64,000 nucleotides of DNA from Pomacea canaliculata (Eukaryota > Mollusca > Gastropoda > Architaenioglossa > Ampullariidae): positions 43,897,903-43,961,902 of the forward strand of contig NC_037591.1 in assembly GCF_003073045.1 (NCBI RefSeq), given 5' to 3'. The notes beneath the pieces were generated by a model, which ran no database searches, had not been told where the DNA came from, and saw only the letters and a program-made list of their open reading frames with translations. This document shows positions 11,995 to 24,444 of this stretch, one piece after another. Position 1 is the first letter of the stretch. The number at the start of each line of letters is the position of its first letter. Both the position numbers and the translations under genes were made by a program.

Positions 11995-12775
11995 TGATAT
12001 ACACACACACTCTCTCATACACACACACTAACATGCACTCATTCTCATACACACACACACACTAACACACACACACTCTCTCATATATACACACACACTA
12101 ACACACACACTAACACACACACACTAACACACACACAGTGTAAGAGACGTTACCTACGTGTGTTGTCATGGAGATGTCTAAACTAAGCCACTGACTAGTG
12201 TGTGACGATGTCTTACTTTTAAACCGCTCACACAGCAGGTTGCACCAGTTCAGACAGGTGTAGTTGCTGACTTTCTGCCTGACGATGGCCACACACGGAC
12301 CCTGGGAGTCGCCGGGTAGACCCTTGTCCCACGGCCTGGTCACACACACACAGATACAGATACAGGTACATACATAATATATACACATAGTACACACACA
12401 CATACAGATACAGGTACATACATAATATATACACACAGTACACACACAAGACATATAGTGCATGCACAATACACACATACACAATACATACAATACATGC
12501 AATGTACACACAATACACATATAAATATGATATATATATACACATACACAATACATACAATACATGCAATATACACACAATACACATATAAACATGATAT
12601 ATATATATACCCACACAATACCTACAGTGTACACACACAGTAAATACAAATATACACACAAACACACACACAAATACACACATAATGCAGACATAAAAGT
12701 CCCAGTGCATAAAGACACACAGACACACACACCACACACACACAGACACACAGACACAGACACACAGCTGTGAGT
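11995..12775. repeat. CA-rich microsatellites around the last CTLD1 exon
   Basis: CACACTAACACACACACTCT-type sequence occupies about 11995-12137 and CACACA/ATACACAA-type sequence about 12340-12775. The CTLD1 last exon (12217..12335) lies between them. Confidence 0.9.
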
Positions 12776-14291
12776 CCTGACTGTCAACACAACCTACAGC
12801 AACACATTGCCTTCACATTCACATTTCTTTGAAAACATTTAGAAGTGAATAGATGCTCACTACAATACTACAGCTGTAATGATGGAGCAGCCATGATAGT
12901 TACTGTCACACTGATAGTGTTGAGTTGTGGCTTCTAGTCTGTGTCATGCTGGCAGGTCTGTGTGTCTGTGTGTCTATTGTGTATCTGTCTGTGTGTCTGT
13001 CTGTGTGTCTGTCTGTGTGTCTATGTGTCTATTATGTATCTGTCTGTATGTATGTCTGTGTGTCCGTCTGTGTGTCTATGTGTCTATGTTTCTATTGTGT
13101 ATCTGTCTGTATGTATGTCTGTCTGTGTGTGTGTGTCTGTCTGTCTGTGTGTATGTATGTCTGTCTGTGTGTCTATGTGTCTATCTGTCTATTGTGTCTG
13201 TATGTATGTCTGTCTGTGTGTGTGTAACTCACACAAGCGAGTTGTTGAGCGGGGTGTCGTCGACCCAGGAGTACTTGCTGTCCTGGAACTTGATGCCAAT
13301 CCACCAGCTGTCGACACTGGGTACAGCTGCTGTCACGTCCGCCAGAGTTTGAAACAACCAGTCCTGCACATGGCGCCGTGGCTTGTGTTCGTCACAACTT
13401 GTTGTACTCACATAGCTATGACTACACGTCACTCACGACAGTCAACAAACTCACTACACTCAACTACTGGCAGTGTACTAAGTAGATGTTGACAGAGTAC
13501 AAGTACAAGTCGTCAGACTAACGAACATTAACAGGACATCCGTGTACAATCACAAACATACGGGTAGCTAGCTACATGTTGATGTCATACACGTTGATGT
13601 CATTGTATAAGTACAGACATACGGGTAGCTAGCTACATGTTGATGTCATTGTATAAGTACAAACATACGGGTAGCTAGCTACATCTTGATGTCATTGTAT
13701 AAGTACAGACATACGGGTAGCTACATGTTGACATCAGTGTACAATCACAAACATACGGGTAGCTAGCTACATGTTGATGTCAGTGTACAATCACAAACAC
13801 ACAGGTAGCTAAGCTACATGTCTCACAGGTCACGTGCTCAGCTCGTGTTGTGGGGCCTGTTGGTGGGGGCTGAGGTGGACCTGATGCTGGTGGACTGATA
13901 TTGGCTGGGTGACTGCTGGGTGACTATTCGGTAGCTGCTGGGTGACTGCTGGGTGACTACTGGGTGACTGGTAACAAAGTCTTAGAGTTCTGATGAGACA
14001 GAAACTAATCTCCTCAATTTAATTGTGTCTATCTACCTGAGGTCATCTAGATGAGGTCTAGGTCTGAGGTCATCTAGGTGCTAGCAACTGTCACCTGGGT
14101 TTTTGACTCAATGCTACAGTGAACTCTCACCCTCTCCTGAGTATCTGAGATGACAACCAGCTGTCCGTTATACGCCTGGCACTTGTCCACGGCGTCCGGC
14201 CACTTGTACTTGGTGGAGTCGGTGTTGATGAGGTAGCAGGAGTCGCTGCCCGGCCTCCCATACCAGCCGTACGGACACACCTGGCCGGCTC
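12217..14291 (-). CDS. CTLD1 of the multi-C-type-lectin gene (first recognisable domain)
   Basis: The exons are 14131..14291 (entered in phase 1), 13233..13363 (phase 0 join) and 12217..12335 (phase 2 join), leaving in phase 1. They give [18 protein letters not shown] and [12 protein letters not shown]; then D-W-L-F-Q-T-L, W-W-I-G-I-K-F and Y-S-W-V-D-D-T-P; then G-P-C-V-A-I-V-R-Q and L-C-E-R-F-K. WIGI and the four framework cysteines are present, while EPN and WND motifs are missing. The exon upstream must end in phase 1. The signal-peptide exon at 23540..23606 ends in that phase and could be it, but a closer gene competes for that exon. CTLDs in tandem without other modules recall the mannose-receptor family; the N-terminal ricin-type and fibronectin II modules of that family are not visible here. 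Confidence 0.85.
12955..13230. repeat. TGTCTGTG microsatellite
   Basis: Imperfect (TGTC/TGTG/TATG)n in the intron immediately downstream of CTLD1 exon 2. It ends within a few bases of the exon donor at 13227-13232. Confidence 0.9.
13545..13825. repeat. Minisatellite with ACATACGGGTAGCTAGCTACATGTTGATGTCA units
   Basis: Six copies of a 47- to 55-bp unit containing the palindrome TAGCTAGCTA, in the intron between CTLD1 exons 1 and 2. A short TGCTGGGTGAC array follows at about 13905-13970. Confidence 0.85.
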
Positions 14292-14329
14292 CTGAAACAC
14301 ACAGGTGTGAGATGAGCAACGAGACAAGT

Positions 14330-14815
14330 AGCACTGGACAGTAAGGACCTCTGACATCAGGGGTCAGATGTAGCACTGGACAGTTACGACCTCTGACATC
14401 AGGGGTCAGATGTAGCACTTGACAGTTACGACCTCTGACATCAGGGGTCAGATGCAGCACTTGACAGTTACTACGTGTCCATCAGAAGAAAGCAACATCC
14501 GGTCCGCAATGTCACGTGGTCTGTGCTACTCAGTGGTCAGCGTCCACACAGCACGAACCACAGTCTGCAGCCCACGTGTCCTGTCCGACACTAGAATGTC
14601 CTCCTCCTTCTTCTGGTCTTGTCGGGTCCGTGAAAACTGTCAGGGATCATGTTAGTGGTGCACAGTATCCTGACAGTATCCTGGACAATACCTTGACACA
14701 GTATCCTGGACAGTATCCTTACTATATATCCTGGACAATACCTTGACACAGTATCCTGGACAGTATCCTTACTATATATCCTGGACAATACCTTGACACA
14801 GTATCCTGGACAATG
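14330..14815. repeat. Two minisatellites upstream of CTLD1
   Basis: A 43-bp unit with GACCTCTGACATCAGGGGTC (3-4 copies) occupies about 14330-14470, and a TATCCTGGACAATACCTTGA-type unit occupies about 14660-14815. Confidence 0.85.
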
Positions 14816-14819
14816 TCAT

Positions 14820-16951
14820 CGTCTTAATGACGTGTCGTAGGCTGACATGTCTTATGCTAGTGATGGACATCATCCTGTACCTTCACTTTCCTTTTAGTTT
14901 TTTTGTTTAGTAGTAGTAGTGACAGAGTCACAACCATCTTAATGCCGCACCACACCCTGACTTGGAGACCCTGCCATCATGTGACTATGTAACATCATGT
15001 GACTATGTAACAGCATGTGACTAAATGTACACCACGTGGTGCGAGAGCGACTGTCCTGTAGTCGCCTGACAACATTCTCAGCCGAATATTAACTTTGGCC
15101 TGGAGTAGCGTCACCTGAACTCCGACATTTTGTCACCTTATGACGTCACGTCGTCTTCTGCCATCTGTGACGCGCCTTGAGCTTGTGTATAGGGCAGGAT
15201 AAGGCCAATATACCAGCGTTGTTTATTATTGTATGATAATAATCATAAGACACAGAGAGTAACACACAAGCGAGAGGCCAAAGGTCGCACGACGCACGGT
15301 CTGTACTGTGACGCAAGTATCTACAGTGTACAGTGTACAGTGTACAGGCAACAGGTGGCGCTCTAGTACTGCTCTGTCAGTATTTGCCACTGTCCATCCC
15401 AATTTCAACTTTTCAAACAGGACGAGGGATTGATGTTGTAATATTGTAATATATCAAAGACGTCTTTACCTTTATTTCAACAAACAATTCTCTTGCGAGC
15501 TGTTGTGACTTGCTGAGCTTTGCTTGACTAACCGCACCTGACCAGTCGCCATGCCGCGGGTATGTTGGTGACATGTCTGCCCGAGCCTGGCTGTGAGGTG
15601 GCTACAGGTCAATCACCTTGACAACCTTCCACACTGAATGTGTCCGTAATACACAGTAGTTGTAGTGATGACAGTAATGGCAATGAATGACAGATGTGCA
15701 AATGTCTCACCCTGCAGAAGGTCCCGAGGTAGGGACACCTTGACACTGTGCTTGCCGCACACTGACAACAGTCACGCTGACAGTCACGCTAACGTACTGC
15801 TGTATTACCACAAGTCATTGCACTGTATCAAGACTACGACAACAACTATTACTGTAGGAAAGGAGGCGACGACCTCTCAATGACTGTCGACGAGCGCGTG
15901 TCAACAAGCGAGGGTCAAAGGGTTAATTAACGCTTGACGAGTGAGGCTGCGCGTGTGTGTGTGTATATATATAAGGGGGGTCATGTGACTAGTGTGCTCA
16001 TGAAATTTACCGAAATAAAACAACTTGCAAAAAATCTGAGGTGCGTCTGCTGCCGACAGCCGGGTATGTCTGACCTCTGACTCACATCCGGTCCACACTG
16101 TCCACCCTGACCTGCTTCTCTTGACCACGAACTAATATCCCTTAACTGCCGGCAGACGATTTTTTCCAGTTAACTACTAAAACGAGGCATTAGACGACAT
16201 AGCTTCCGGTTTATTCACATTCTTTGTTACGGCTCGCCGAGACTAACAGCGGATCACTTCGCAAGAGGCCAAGAGTGAGTCTCGGCGTACAGACAGCAGT
16301 CCATACATACACGTCCGTGTCTTGGCTGAACGAACGTCGTCTGTGGACGTCTGCTCCACTCATTCTACCTGCGGCCTAGACTTTTAGTACCACACCTGGC
16401 ATGGTAGCCGCTCTGTCTGCAGCATGGCTTACCTCCCCTGGTCACGTGGTCAGCAGCAGGCAGCGTGACAAGTGGCGGGTGAAGAGTTCATGCCTGGTGG
16501 CCAACAAGGACCGCGTCCACACAAGTCCTGTGTGTGTCGGGGGGTGAAGTGGGAGAAAGGGGGACAAGAGGGAAGTCCGGTCTGCAGTGAACACCAGCAG
16601 TCAGGGTTATTCCCCCTTGGATAACAAAATCAATGACGATTACACAATAGTAGGGTTATCTCCCATTCTTCAAGTGTGTGTAGAGAGGATTGCGAGCGAG
16701 TGAGAGATAGTGAGAAATAAAGTGGAAAAAAAAAGAAAGAATTGGAGAGTGACAGCTGCACTTGACGGAAAGAGCGCCGCGGTGTGTAAAGAGGGCCTGC
16801 TTCCGCTTCCGGTCAGTGCTCTGGGCTGTGTTACGCCAACCGCCTCCTTTTGTGGCTACTGCGTCGCTCATGTCTTCGTGCACACGTCACTGCGTCACCC
16901 ATGTCTTCCTGCACACGTCACTGCGTCAGAAATTAATTTCTCAACGACTAA
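14820..16951. other. No gene recognised
   Basis: Two kilobases of mixed-composition sequence without a convincing exon, long repeat or RNA gene. It may be intron 1 or 5' flank of the lectin gene. A short (GT)n(TA)n tract is at about 15953-15972. Confidence 0.5.
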
Positions 16952-18532
16952 CCCAGCCTGCAAAACTAGTGGTGTAGTAGTAGGCCCTACTACAGGTTGC
17001 CCACCTACAGGTGGGCTGTGGGCTGTCCCATCACTTGCTACACTATGCGCCCACCAGTTTTGCCCCAGTTTGCGCTAAACGCAGTTGTGTCCCCAAAAGT
17101 GGGCCAACCCGCTTGGCGCCGTGCCAGGCAAGTCGTGGGCTGCCCACCGGTCAGGTGTAAGTGGGCTAACGTGCTCGGCCCCAGCGATGCCCGTCATATG
17201 TTATGGTGGGCTACTTTTCTCACGCCTGAAGAGACAAGCGCGCTACACACGTGACTCAAGCTTTTCATCCTTTGATCTCTCTCGAGGTAAGTTCGTTTTC
17301 GCACAATAAAATTACTGTAGTTAAAAATTCTTTTATTTAAGACAACTATTTTATATTTACTTTTTTAATTCAATTATTATCAAAGTGCTTTTCTGTGAAT
17401 TTTATCTTGTAAGGAGCCCTGAATTGTCTACTACCACTGGGCAGATAAGCGTACACGTGCTGTCGCCGCCATCTTTGCGAAGCCAGCTTTCCAGTTTGGG
17501 ATTTTAAGTACGCTGTACAAATGTTGTTGCAAGGTTGGATTTAAACTTGAGCAGCTGCTATTTGCAGCTACAGATTAATGTTGATGGCATACAACTTTTT
17601 AAATCACCAGGAACTCAGTTTTGGCCTATACATGGCCGAGTTTCCGTTTATTTGTTATTGACCCTTTGTTATTGGTCTTTACTGTGGCCGAGAGAAACCA
17701 AACGATGTTAAAGATCGAATGCTTAATTGATTTTGTGAAGGAGATGAAGACGTTGCAAAAAAAGGCCTCATTATTTGCCAGGAGTTGTGGAGAAAGTGAT
17801 GGTAGCTTTATCGTGTGCTATTTGCAGACCCAAAATGGAATAAAACTGAATTTTTGCAACAGTTTATACTCAAGATCTAGTTTTTAAAAAAGCCTTCTCT
17901 CTTTTAAATACTATTTAGAAGAATATATAAATTAGCTGACAATACTGTCTGCATGCAGTTAAAATAGGTTTAAAATAGTACTGCCTTCATATTGCGTAAG
18001 CTACATTGTCATTTTGTGGTTTTTTTTACAACCTTTTCTCCAAGGCAAGCCTATTCTGAGGTACTGCAGCTACTGAAACTCATTTTCAAGCAGTGCTCCA
18101 CAGTTTGCTGTGTAAGGGGCAGTATCAAATGCTGCATCTTGGGCAAGCCAAGGTTTGTGTAGTTTTATGTTTTTTTTTATCCTCTTACATATTTCTGGTT
18201 CAAAACTTTATTTTGCATTTTAACAGTGATTGAAACCTTTGACCTTTTGAAGAAAGTTATAATACACTTATCATGTATGGCAACATAAAATTTAAACTGT
18301 TTTACTTGGAGAAACTGCTGTACCAATCTGGCAAAATGATTCAGACAGTAAGATATTTATTTGGATGCAAATTTCACTTATTCAAATTCATTAGAGTGTC
18401 ATTTAAGAGGATCATCATTATAAATTGATCTGGAAAAGCTTAATTGTGACAAGTAAAAAAGTAGCATTTGTGAAGATTTTGTTTTAATGTGCAAAATCAA
18501 AGGCACAGGTTATAAATAAATGAAAATGTTTT

Positions 18533-19992
18533 GCTTGAGTGTAGAAAGAACAAAGAAAGGATTATTGAAATGCCTAGAAGAAATCAAGGTGGGGCAAAAA
18601 CGTTTGAAAGAAAAGGTCAACCAGCTGCTGCGCATCAATGATGACCAAAACTTGAGTGGAGAACTTTTCATTTCCTCTGAAGATAAAGGAAGATGGCTGG
18701 AAGACTGTGGTGTGAAAAAGAAAACGGTATGTTTTATAGCAGTTGTTTTCATTAAGTTTATTTTTTTATAGAGATATTACTGTTTTTTCCAAGATTATTG
18801 CATGGCTATCTTTAAGTGTGTCTTAATTCTGTCACAACAGTGTGCATTAACATGAGCTTTTGGTTGCATACATCAGTATTATAGCATTTTTACTTTCCAG
18901 ATTAAGTATCTCCTGTATCTGGTGGGTGGGTGGGGAATAGTGTTTGCCACTTTGGTATGCATCATGTACAATTTCACTGGTGCCAAAAGGAAAAGAGGAT
19001 TCAATGTATTCAGATTAAGAAGAGTGATGGTGAGTGAGTTAGCTCTACTGTATTTGTGGAAAATATTTCCAATATGTGAAAATTTAATATCGGCATTGTT
19101 TTGCACTTTATCAGTATCATTGTAAAGTCATATGGAGAATGAAATATAATAAGAAATAGAAATGTTAAGTTGTTTGTTCAGCTGATGCAGCACGTTTTAG
19201 TCTTTCCAGGAACAATGGCTTACAGTAGATACCTCAGTTTGATGTTTGATTCATTAATAAATGTAAAAGAGGAAAGAGAATTTTTTTCTAAACTACTTCA
19301 CAGTCATAGTAGTTTGCTGAATTTTGGAGGCATACCGTGGTGTTTTTTCCCAGCAAGGTAGAGAGATGTTATAGCTTCTGTTGGGGCTTTTTATTTCTCA
19401 TTTATATCAAAGGATAGAACTTTGATGATTGTTTTCTTTTTATAAAGTGTTTTTTTCCTCTAAAATTACAGATGCAGTCAGGAGAATTTTTCCACAAGCA
19501 ACAGAAATGGAAATAAATAGTGTGGCACATAAATGGTTCATTAGTGCCAAGGACAGGGGTGGTGAGCGACATCAGCAATTTAACTCAACTACTGGTGAGT
19601 GGTCATAACTGACACTTTTATTTTTAACTTTGTGGACTATTCATTTGAGTAACTAAAGTGGTGCGTTGGTTGGAAATATCGCAGGTTCAGATAGTGTTCT
19701 TTCTCTGCATAGCTTTAGTTACTGGCTCTACGAGAAATTAGAATAAAAACCAATTTCTTGTCCCTCCTTGTGGTATGAAGGCCAGACACCTTACCTTTAA
19801 TTGACGTAAATTTTTAAGTTTTAGCCATTTTGAGATTATGAGATGTGAAAGTTCAACATGTCTTCTATTCACTCTCCGAGTGGTTTTTCATAGAACAGTT
19901 TATTTCTGTCGGCAATTTGTTTTTCAGATTCTGGCTCCCGGTCTCCTAGCAGGCTGTCTGGTGGTGCATCGGTTAGTGAACCAATACAGTGA
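18533..19992 (+). CDS. Spliced gene of unknown function inside the putative transposon
   Basis: Four exons join in frame: about 18535..18726, 18901..19033, 19472..19594 and 19928..19992, ending at TGA 19990-19992. Donors are GTATGT, GTGAGT and GTGAGT; acceptors are CTTTCCAG, AAATTACAG and TTTTTCAG. The first exon gives a Lys/Glu-rich, probably helical segment (G-L-L-K-C-L-E-E-I-K and K-V-N-Q-L-L-R). The second gives Y-L-L-Y-L-V-G-G-W-G and a basic K-R-K-R-G-F. The third gives A-V-R-R-I-F-P-Q-A-T-E and H-K-W-F-I-S-A-K-D-R. The last gives a short Ser-rich tail. The 5' end is unresolved: the first exon could start at ATG 18520 or 18526, or be internal after the GTAG at 18531-18534. A GTAAGT donor at 17287 may belong to a leader exon. 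I do not recognise the family. Confidence 0.55.
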
Positions 19993-20221
19993 GGATTAGC
20001 TGCACAGGGTTCTTGGACACACTACTTTTGCATGTGACATCTGTTTGCCTCAGCAATTCCCAAGTTACAAAAGTAAAAGAAATAAAAATAAGCCTGAGAG
20101 AATCATACCGATATAGAAAAATAAATCATTTTGAATTGTCATTTGCTTCTTGGTATTGGTGTTCTAAATGTGGTAGAGATTGATATGCTGTGTGAAAGAC
20201 TGATGGTTTTGGTAGTTAGAA

Positions 20222-20570
20222 AGTGGCATGCAGACCACCTGTTGGTGGTATTAAGGTGGTGAAAAGGTGGGATTTTGGTGGTGAGAAAGTGGTTTAGAGG
20301 TGTGTAGACCACCTGTTGGTGGTATTGAGGTGGTGAAAGGGTGGGAATTTGGTGGTGAAAGGGTGGTTTAGTGGTGGGCAGACCACCTGTTGGTGGTATT
20401 AAGGTGGTGAAAGGGTGGGAATTTGGTGGTGAAAGGGTGGTTTAGTGGTGGGCAGACCACCTGTTGGTGGTATTAAGGTGGTGAAAGGGTGGGAATTTGG
20501 TGGTGAAAGGGTGGTTAAGTGTTGGGCAGACCACCTGTTGGTGGTATTAAGGTGGTAAAAGGGTGGTATT
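20222..20570. repeat. GGTGGT-rich minisatellite inside the transposon
   Basis: About five copies of a roughly 75-bp unit (GACCACCTGTTGGTGGTATT then AAGGTGGTGAAAGGGTGGGA and so on). CCACCTGTTGGTGG is a near palindrome. Confidence 0.9.
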
Positions 20571-20766
20571 TTGATGGGATACCCAAGTCGGGCCTACTTG
20601 GCCACCATTTGCAAAACCCACTGTGGCCCGATCAGTGGTTGCACCAAGTAGGGCACATCTTAAGCCCAAGTAGGGCCGAGTTGGGGCCGATGATATTTTG
20701 CAGGCTGGGAAGTCTCTTTTGTTTGAAGCTCTGTCACAAGCGCCTTCAGTAGAGAAGGTTATTGTT

Positions 20767-20873
20767 TAGCTGTGACATGGTAATCACGTGATCACATCAG
20801 TTGAGGCAGTTATATTTGTGCTTTGACATGGTAATCACGTGATCACATCAGTTGAGGCAGTTATATTTGTGCT
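20767..20873. repeat. Two direct copies of a 51-bp unit
   Basis: TGACATGGTAATCACGTGAT continuing through CACATCAGTTGAGGCAGTTATATTTGTGCT occurs twice in tandem just outside the right inverted repeat of the putative transposon. Confidence 0.8.
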
Positions 20874-21302
20874 GTACTCAAGATCTGATGCTTTTTGTGA
20901 ACAAACTACGCGTGAACAATCCTGGAGGCTTGTGTGTTAAAAGTAGTGTGAACACCTGACCACCCTGTTCTTCTGCAAACATTTGACTGCCTATGGGTAG
21001 AGTTCTACCCCCTAGTGTACACACGTGACAACCGATACTCTGTGACCTAGGTGTTCCATGGGTGTTTGAACTCCTGGAGAGCTGGGGAGGTCAGGCAGGC
21101 TGGGAGAAGAGATGGGCACCGCCGTCACAAGAAGCAATGAATGAGGTCACACCTCACTGCCCACACCTCACAAGAAGCTGGCGCCCAGACAAGTCAAACA
21201 CTTTATCCAGTTGAAGGGATTGCTGGGATGGCACACGTCACGGTAACCCACGTAACCCCTCCCACTGAAAACCTCTCTCAGTCGTGTTAGTTCTTGTTCC
21301 TC

Positions 21303-23606
21303 TTAATCTGCATCAAAATCTTCATCAAAATCTGTTGCGACATTTGATAGCGTGCGCCTTGCGCCGTGACTGACCTGTGACCTGCGACCTGCGACCTGCG
21401 ACCTGCGACCTGCGACCCTGACAGACTCGTCAAGTGCTGACACAACTCGTGGATCGCAGGGCGAGTCCGTGTCGATGTCAAAGTTCATTTTGTTTTTTAC
21501 CAGGCCAGAACAAGCCTGGACGAGTGGGTCAACAAATAAAATAATCTGTAGATGAATGAGGAGAGAGCTGTAGTAACAGTTTTTACAAGACAAGCAGATA
21601 AGCGGCCGACGTTAGATGATAACGGCGATAAAGCCGACACCACCGAGCTGTGGTGATCTTGCCTCCAGAATAAACAACAGTGAGGACAAAGGTCATCATC
21701 AGGAAGACAGAAAACTGCTGAACAGTGATTGCAGGGCTGAGAGTAATCATGATTGTGGGTGGAATGTGTCAAACGACGGTGGTCACACCACAGGAGTGAC
21801 GTAACAGTGAGTGTCAAACACCTGAGCGTTTACCTGTCCGATGAAGATGACCGCATCATTCGACAGACAAGAGGACATGAACTCTTGTAAACAGACTTGC
21901 AATGTAGGACATGTCGACAGGTCATCTGTAGTCAATATTTCTACAGGTTTGTGACATGTGTCTGTAGACAGGACCTCAGGTGCTTGTCCTGTAGACAGGG
22001 TTCTGCCATGTGTCATATGTACATATAATTCTATATATAGACAATGTATGTCAGTGTATACAAGCTCTGTCCGCCGCTTTCTGCAGCTGTGATGAAAAAA
22101 CAGAGGAGATGGCCTTTGGTAGAGGAGGTAGAGACAGGACTGTTCCTCCCAACCCTCCCTCCACACCTGTCAGTGGAAGTCAAGGGACAGGGGGTGAAGT
22201 GGTGCAGTGGCGCTAGTTTGTCTCTTGACACAGTCATGGGCTGTTGTCACCGTGTGTCATCATGTACACCATGTATAACACCATGTGACATCATGCACAC
22301 CATGTGTAACACCATGTATAACACCATGTGACATAATGGACACTATGTATAACACCATGTGACATCATGTACACCATGTATAACACCATGTGACATCATG
22401 TACACCATGTATAAAACCATGTGACATCATGTACACCATGTGTAACACCATGTGACATCATCTACACCATGCTATCATGTACACCATGTGACTTCATGTA
22501 CACCATGTGTAACACCATGTGACATCATGTACACCGTGTGTAACACCATGTGACATCATGTACACCATGCTATCATATACAGTATACACTATTTGCAAGG
22601 ATGGCCAGACATCAGCGAGGCCAGCACAGTAATGGGCATTACACAGCTGCCACCCTCTGACCTGTGTCTGCAGGCTGTCAGCAAGATGGCAGCTGACATT
22701 ACTGTAGCCCCTACTCATCCTCTACTAAGTGCCACTTGTGTCAGTGTCATGCACGCACGAGGTCGCTGATAGCAGCTGTCATCGCCGTCCTCAACATGGA
22801 CACTGACATCTAGGATTATTTTGTAGGATTACACAGCTGTGTACTAGCACATTCATTCACACGAAGAGTACAGCTGTATCATTACAATACAGCTGTGTAT
22901 GTGTGTGTCTGTTTGTGTGTGTCTGTGTATGTGTGTGTCTGTATGTGTGTCTGTGTGTCTGTGTATGTCTGTATGTGTGTGTCTGTGTGTGTGTATATGT
23001 GTGTCTGTGTGTCTGTATGTGTGTCTGTGTGTGTGTATGTGTGTGTCTGTATGTGTGTGAGTGTGTCTGTATGTGTGTCTGTATGTGTGTCTGTGTGCGT
23101 GTGTGTGTCTGTGTGTGTCTGTGTCTGTGTGTGTGCGTGTGCGTGTGTGTATCTGTGTGTATATGTGTGTGTGTCTGTGTCTGTGTGTGTCTGTCTCTGT
23201 GTGTGTCTGTATGTGTGTCTGTGTGTATGTGTGTGTCTGTGTGTGTTTGTGTGTCTGTGTATGTCTGTGTCTGTGTGTGCGTGTCTGTATGTGTCTTTGT
23301 GTGTCTGTGTGTGTTTGTGTGTCTGTGTGTGCGCGCTCTGCAATAAGCATATCTTTGTGTAACAAGGGGAGGTAAGTATTGCGCCCTCAATACACAGCAG
23401 TAAATATATTTAACCCTAACCCAACACACGCTGAGTTGTACAAAGGAAATACAAATAGGATGCTACCCGTACCAACCCACCGGCCACCCTGAGTGCTACA
23501 CATTATATACTGTACATCTACCCGTATAAAGGTACTCACCCCTCTCTAAGCACAACGCCAGCACCAGCAGGGTGGCTGTCAGCGGGTATCCTGGGTATCC
23601 AATCAT
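21303..23606 (-). CDS. Candidate small secreted Cys-containing protein (three exons)
   Basis: Proposed exons are 23540..23606 (signal peptide, ends in phase 1 at GTGAGT), 21834..21925 (phase 1 to 0, donor GTAAAC) and 21303..21515 (phase 0 to stop TAA). They total 124 codons including the stop. The first reads [19 protein letters not shown], a good signal peptide. The second gives [10 protein letters not shown] and F-M-S-S-C-L. The third gives [18 protein letters not shown], an R-S-Q-V-A-G-R repeat encoded by a 7-bp tandem repeat, and an acidic D-F-D-E-D-F-D-A-D end. The family is unknown. The first exon could instead be the missing signal-peptide exon of the lectin gene, since the phase fits both. 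Confidence 0.4.
22260..22572. repeat. Minisatellite with CACCATGTGACATCATGTACACCATGTATAA units
   Basis: About ten imperfect copies of a 32- to 34-bp unit lie in the proposed first intron of the small secreted gene. Confidence 0.9.
22893..23335. repeat. TGTGTGTCTGTATGTG microsatellite
   Basis: A 440-bp imperfect (GT)n/(GTCT)n tract. The several long reading frames across it are repeat translations. Confidence 0.95.
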
Positions 23607-24169
23607 CCTGCAAGCTGCAGCTCTGTCTCGTGTTGTCAACTGTTTGCTGCCAGCCACTAGGCGGCGCTGTCTCAACATCAGTCTGTGCACGGTGCGGTGC
23701 AGTGTGGCGACTGCTGGGCCACGTGCGACCCCTACTTCCGGTGTGGCTGTGACTGGGTCAGCGCCTGGCGACACCAGACTTGAGGTGCTCCAAGTGTCTT
23801 GTGGCGAGGGCCGCAACTTTGTCTTTTCTCTCTAAGTGCTGCCGCCTCCCGCCTCCGGCCTGCCTCCTCCCGCTTCCCGTGTGTAGGAGTCTGAGTGCTG
23901 CTAGTCCCCCGTGTACACACCACACACAGGGAGGGTCAATTTAAAGTGCACACCGCACACACAGGGAGGGTCACTAGTCCCCGTGTGTCAGTCTGACAGA
24001 GGATAATGTTATCGATGTTATCAGAGATGCTGTTACCGTTCTCGTCGGTCCGTTGCTGAGGTTAGTAACGGTAGCGAGTTGATTGCCTGGACTTTCAGGA
24101 GAGAGGCTGGTCTGCTAGTGGGGTCAGCCAAGCGACTGCAGTTCCACCTTTGTCATCACCTGTGTTGAG

Positions 24170-24370
24170 GGTCTAGCTGTCGATGTAGCAACTGCTGTGT
24201 AGCTGTCGATGTAGCAACTGCTGTGTAGCTGTCGATGTAGCAGCTGCTGTGTAGCTGTTGATGTAGCAGCTGCTGTGTAGCTGTCGATGTAGCAACTGCT
24301 GTGTAGCTGTCGATGTAGCAGCTGCTGTGTAGCTGTTGATGTAGCAACTGCTGTGTAGCTGTTGATGCTG
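24170..24370. repeat. 26-bp minisatellite GTAGCTGTCGATGTAGCAACTGCTGT
   Basis: Seven to eight near-identical copies. They differ mainly at two positions (GTCGAT/GTTGAT and GCAACT/GCAGCT), so variant copies interleave. Confidence 0.95.
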
Positions 24371-24444
24371 TAGCCACGTGTGGCCGGTGGTCAGAAGAAA
24401 GAGCAGGTGTGAGAGCAGGTGAGGGACCAGCTCCTGTCCGTCCT

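Larger units (their letters stand above)
16952..20709 (+). mobile_element. Putative DNA transposon with 14-bp perfect terminal inverted repeats
   Basis: CCCAGCCTGCAAAA at 16952-16965 is repeated as its exact reverse complement at 20696-20709. Just inside both ends the DNA is rich in GGGCC/TGGGC text (about 16980-17220 and 20580-20690). Between them lies 2.7 kb that is clearly more AT-rich than the surroundings and carries an intron-containing plus-strand gene (18533-19992) and an internal minisatellite. The composition step, the inverted ends and the internal gene together suggest a transposed unit. I could not find a clear target-site duplication (flanks ...GACTAA and AAGTCT...), and no transposase signature is recognised, so the superfamily is open. 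Confidence 0.55.

Noticed and set aside
22853-23429. H-T-D-T/V-C-V-S frames of 150-190 residues
   Set aside because: Low-complexity translations of the GT/GTCT microsatellite.
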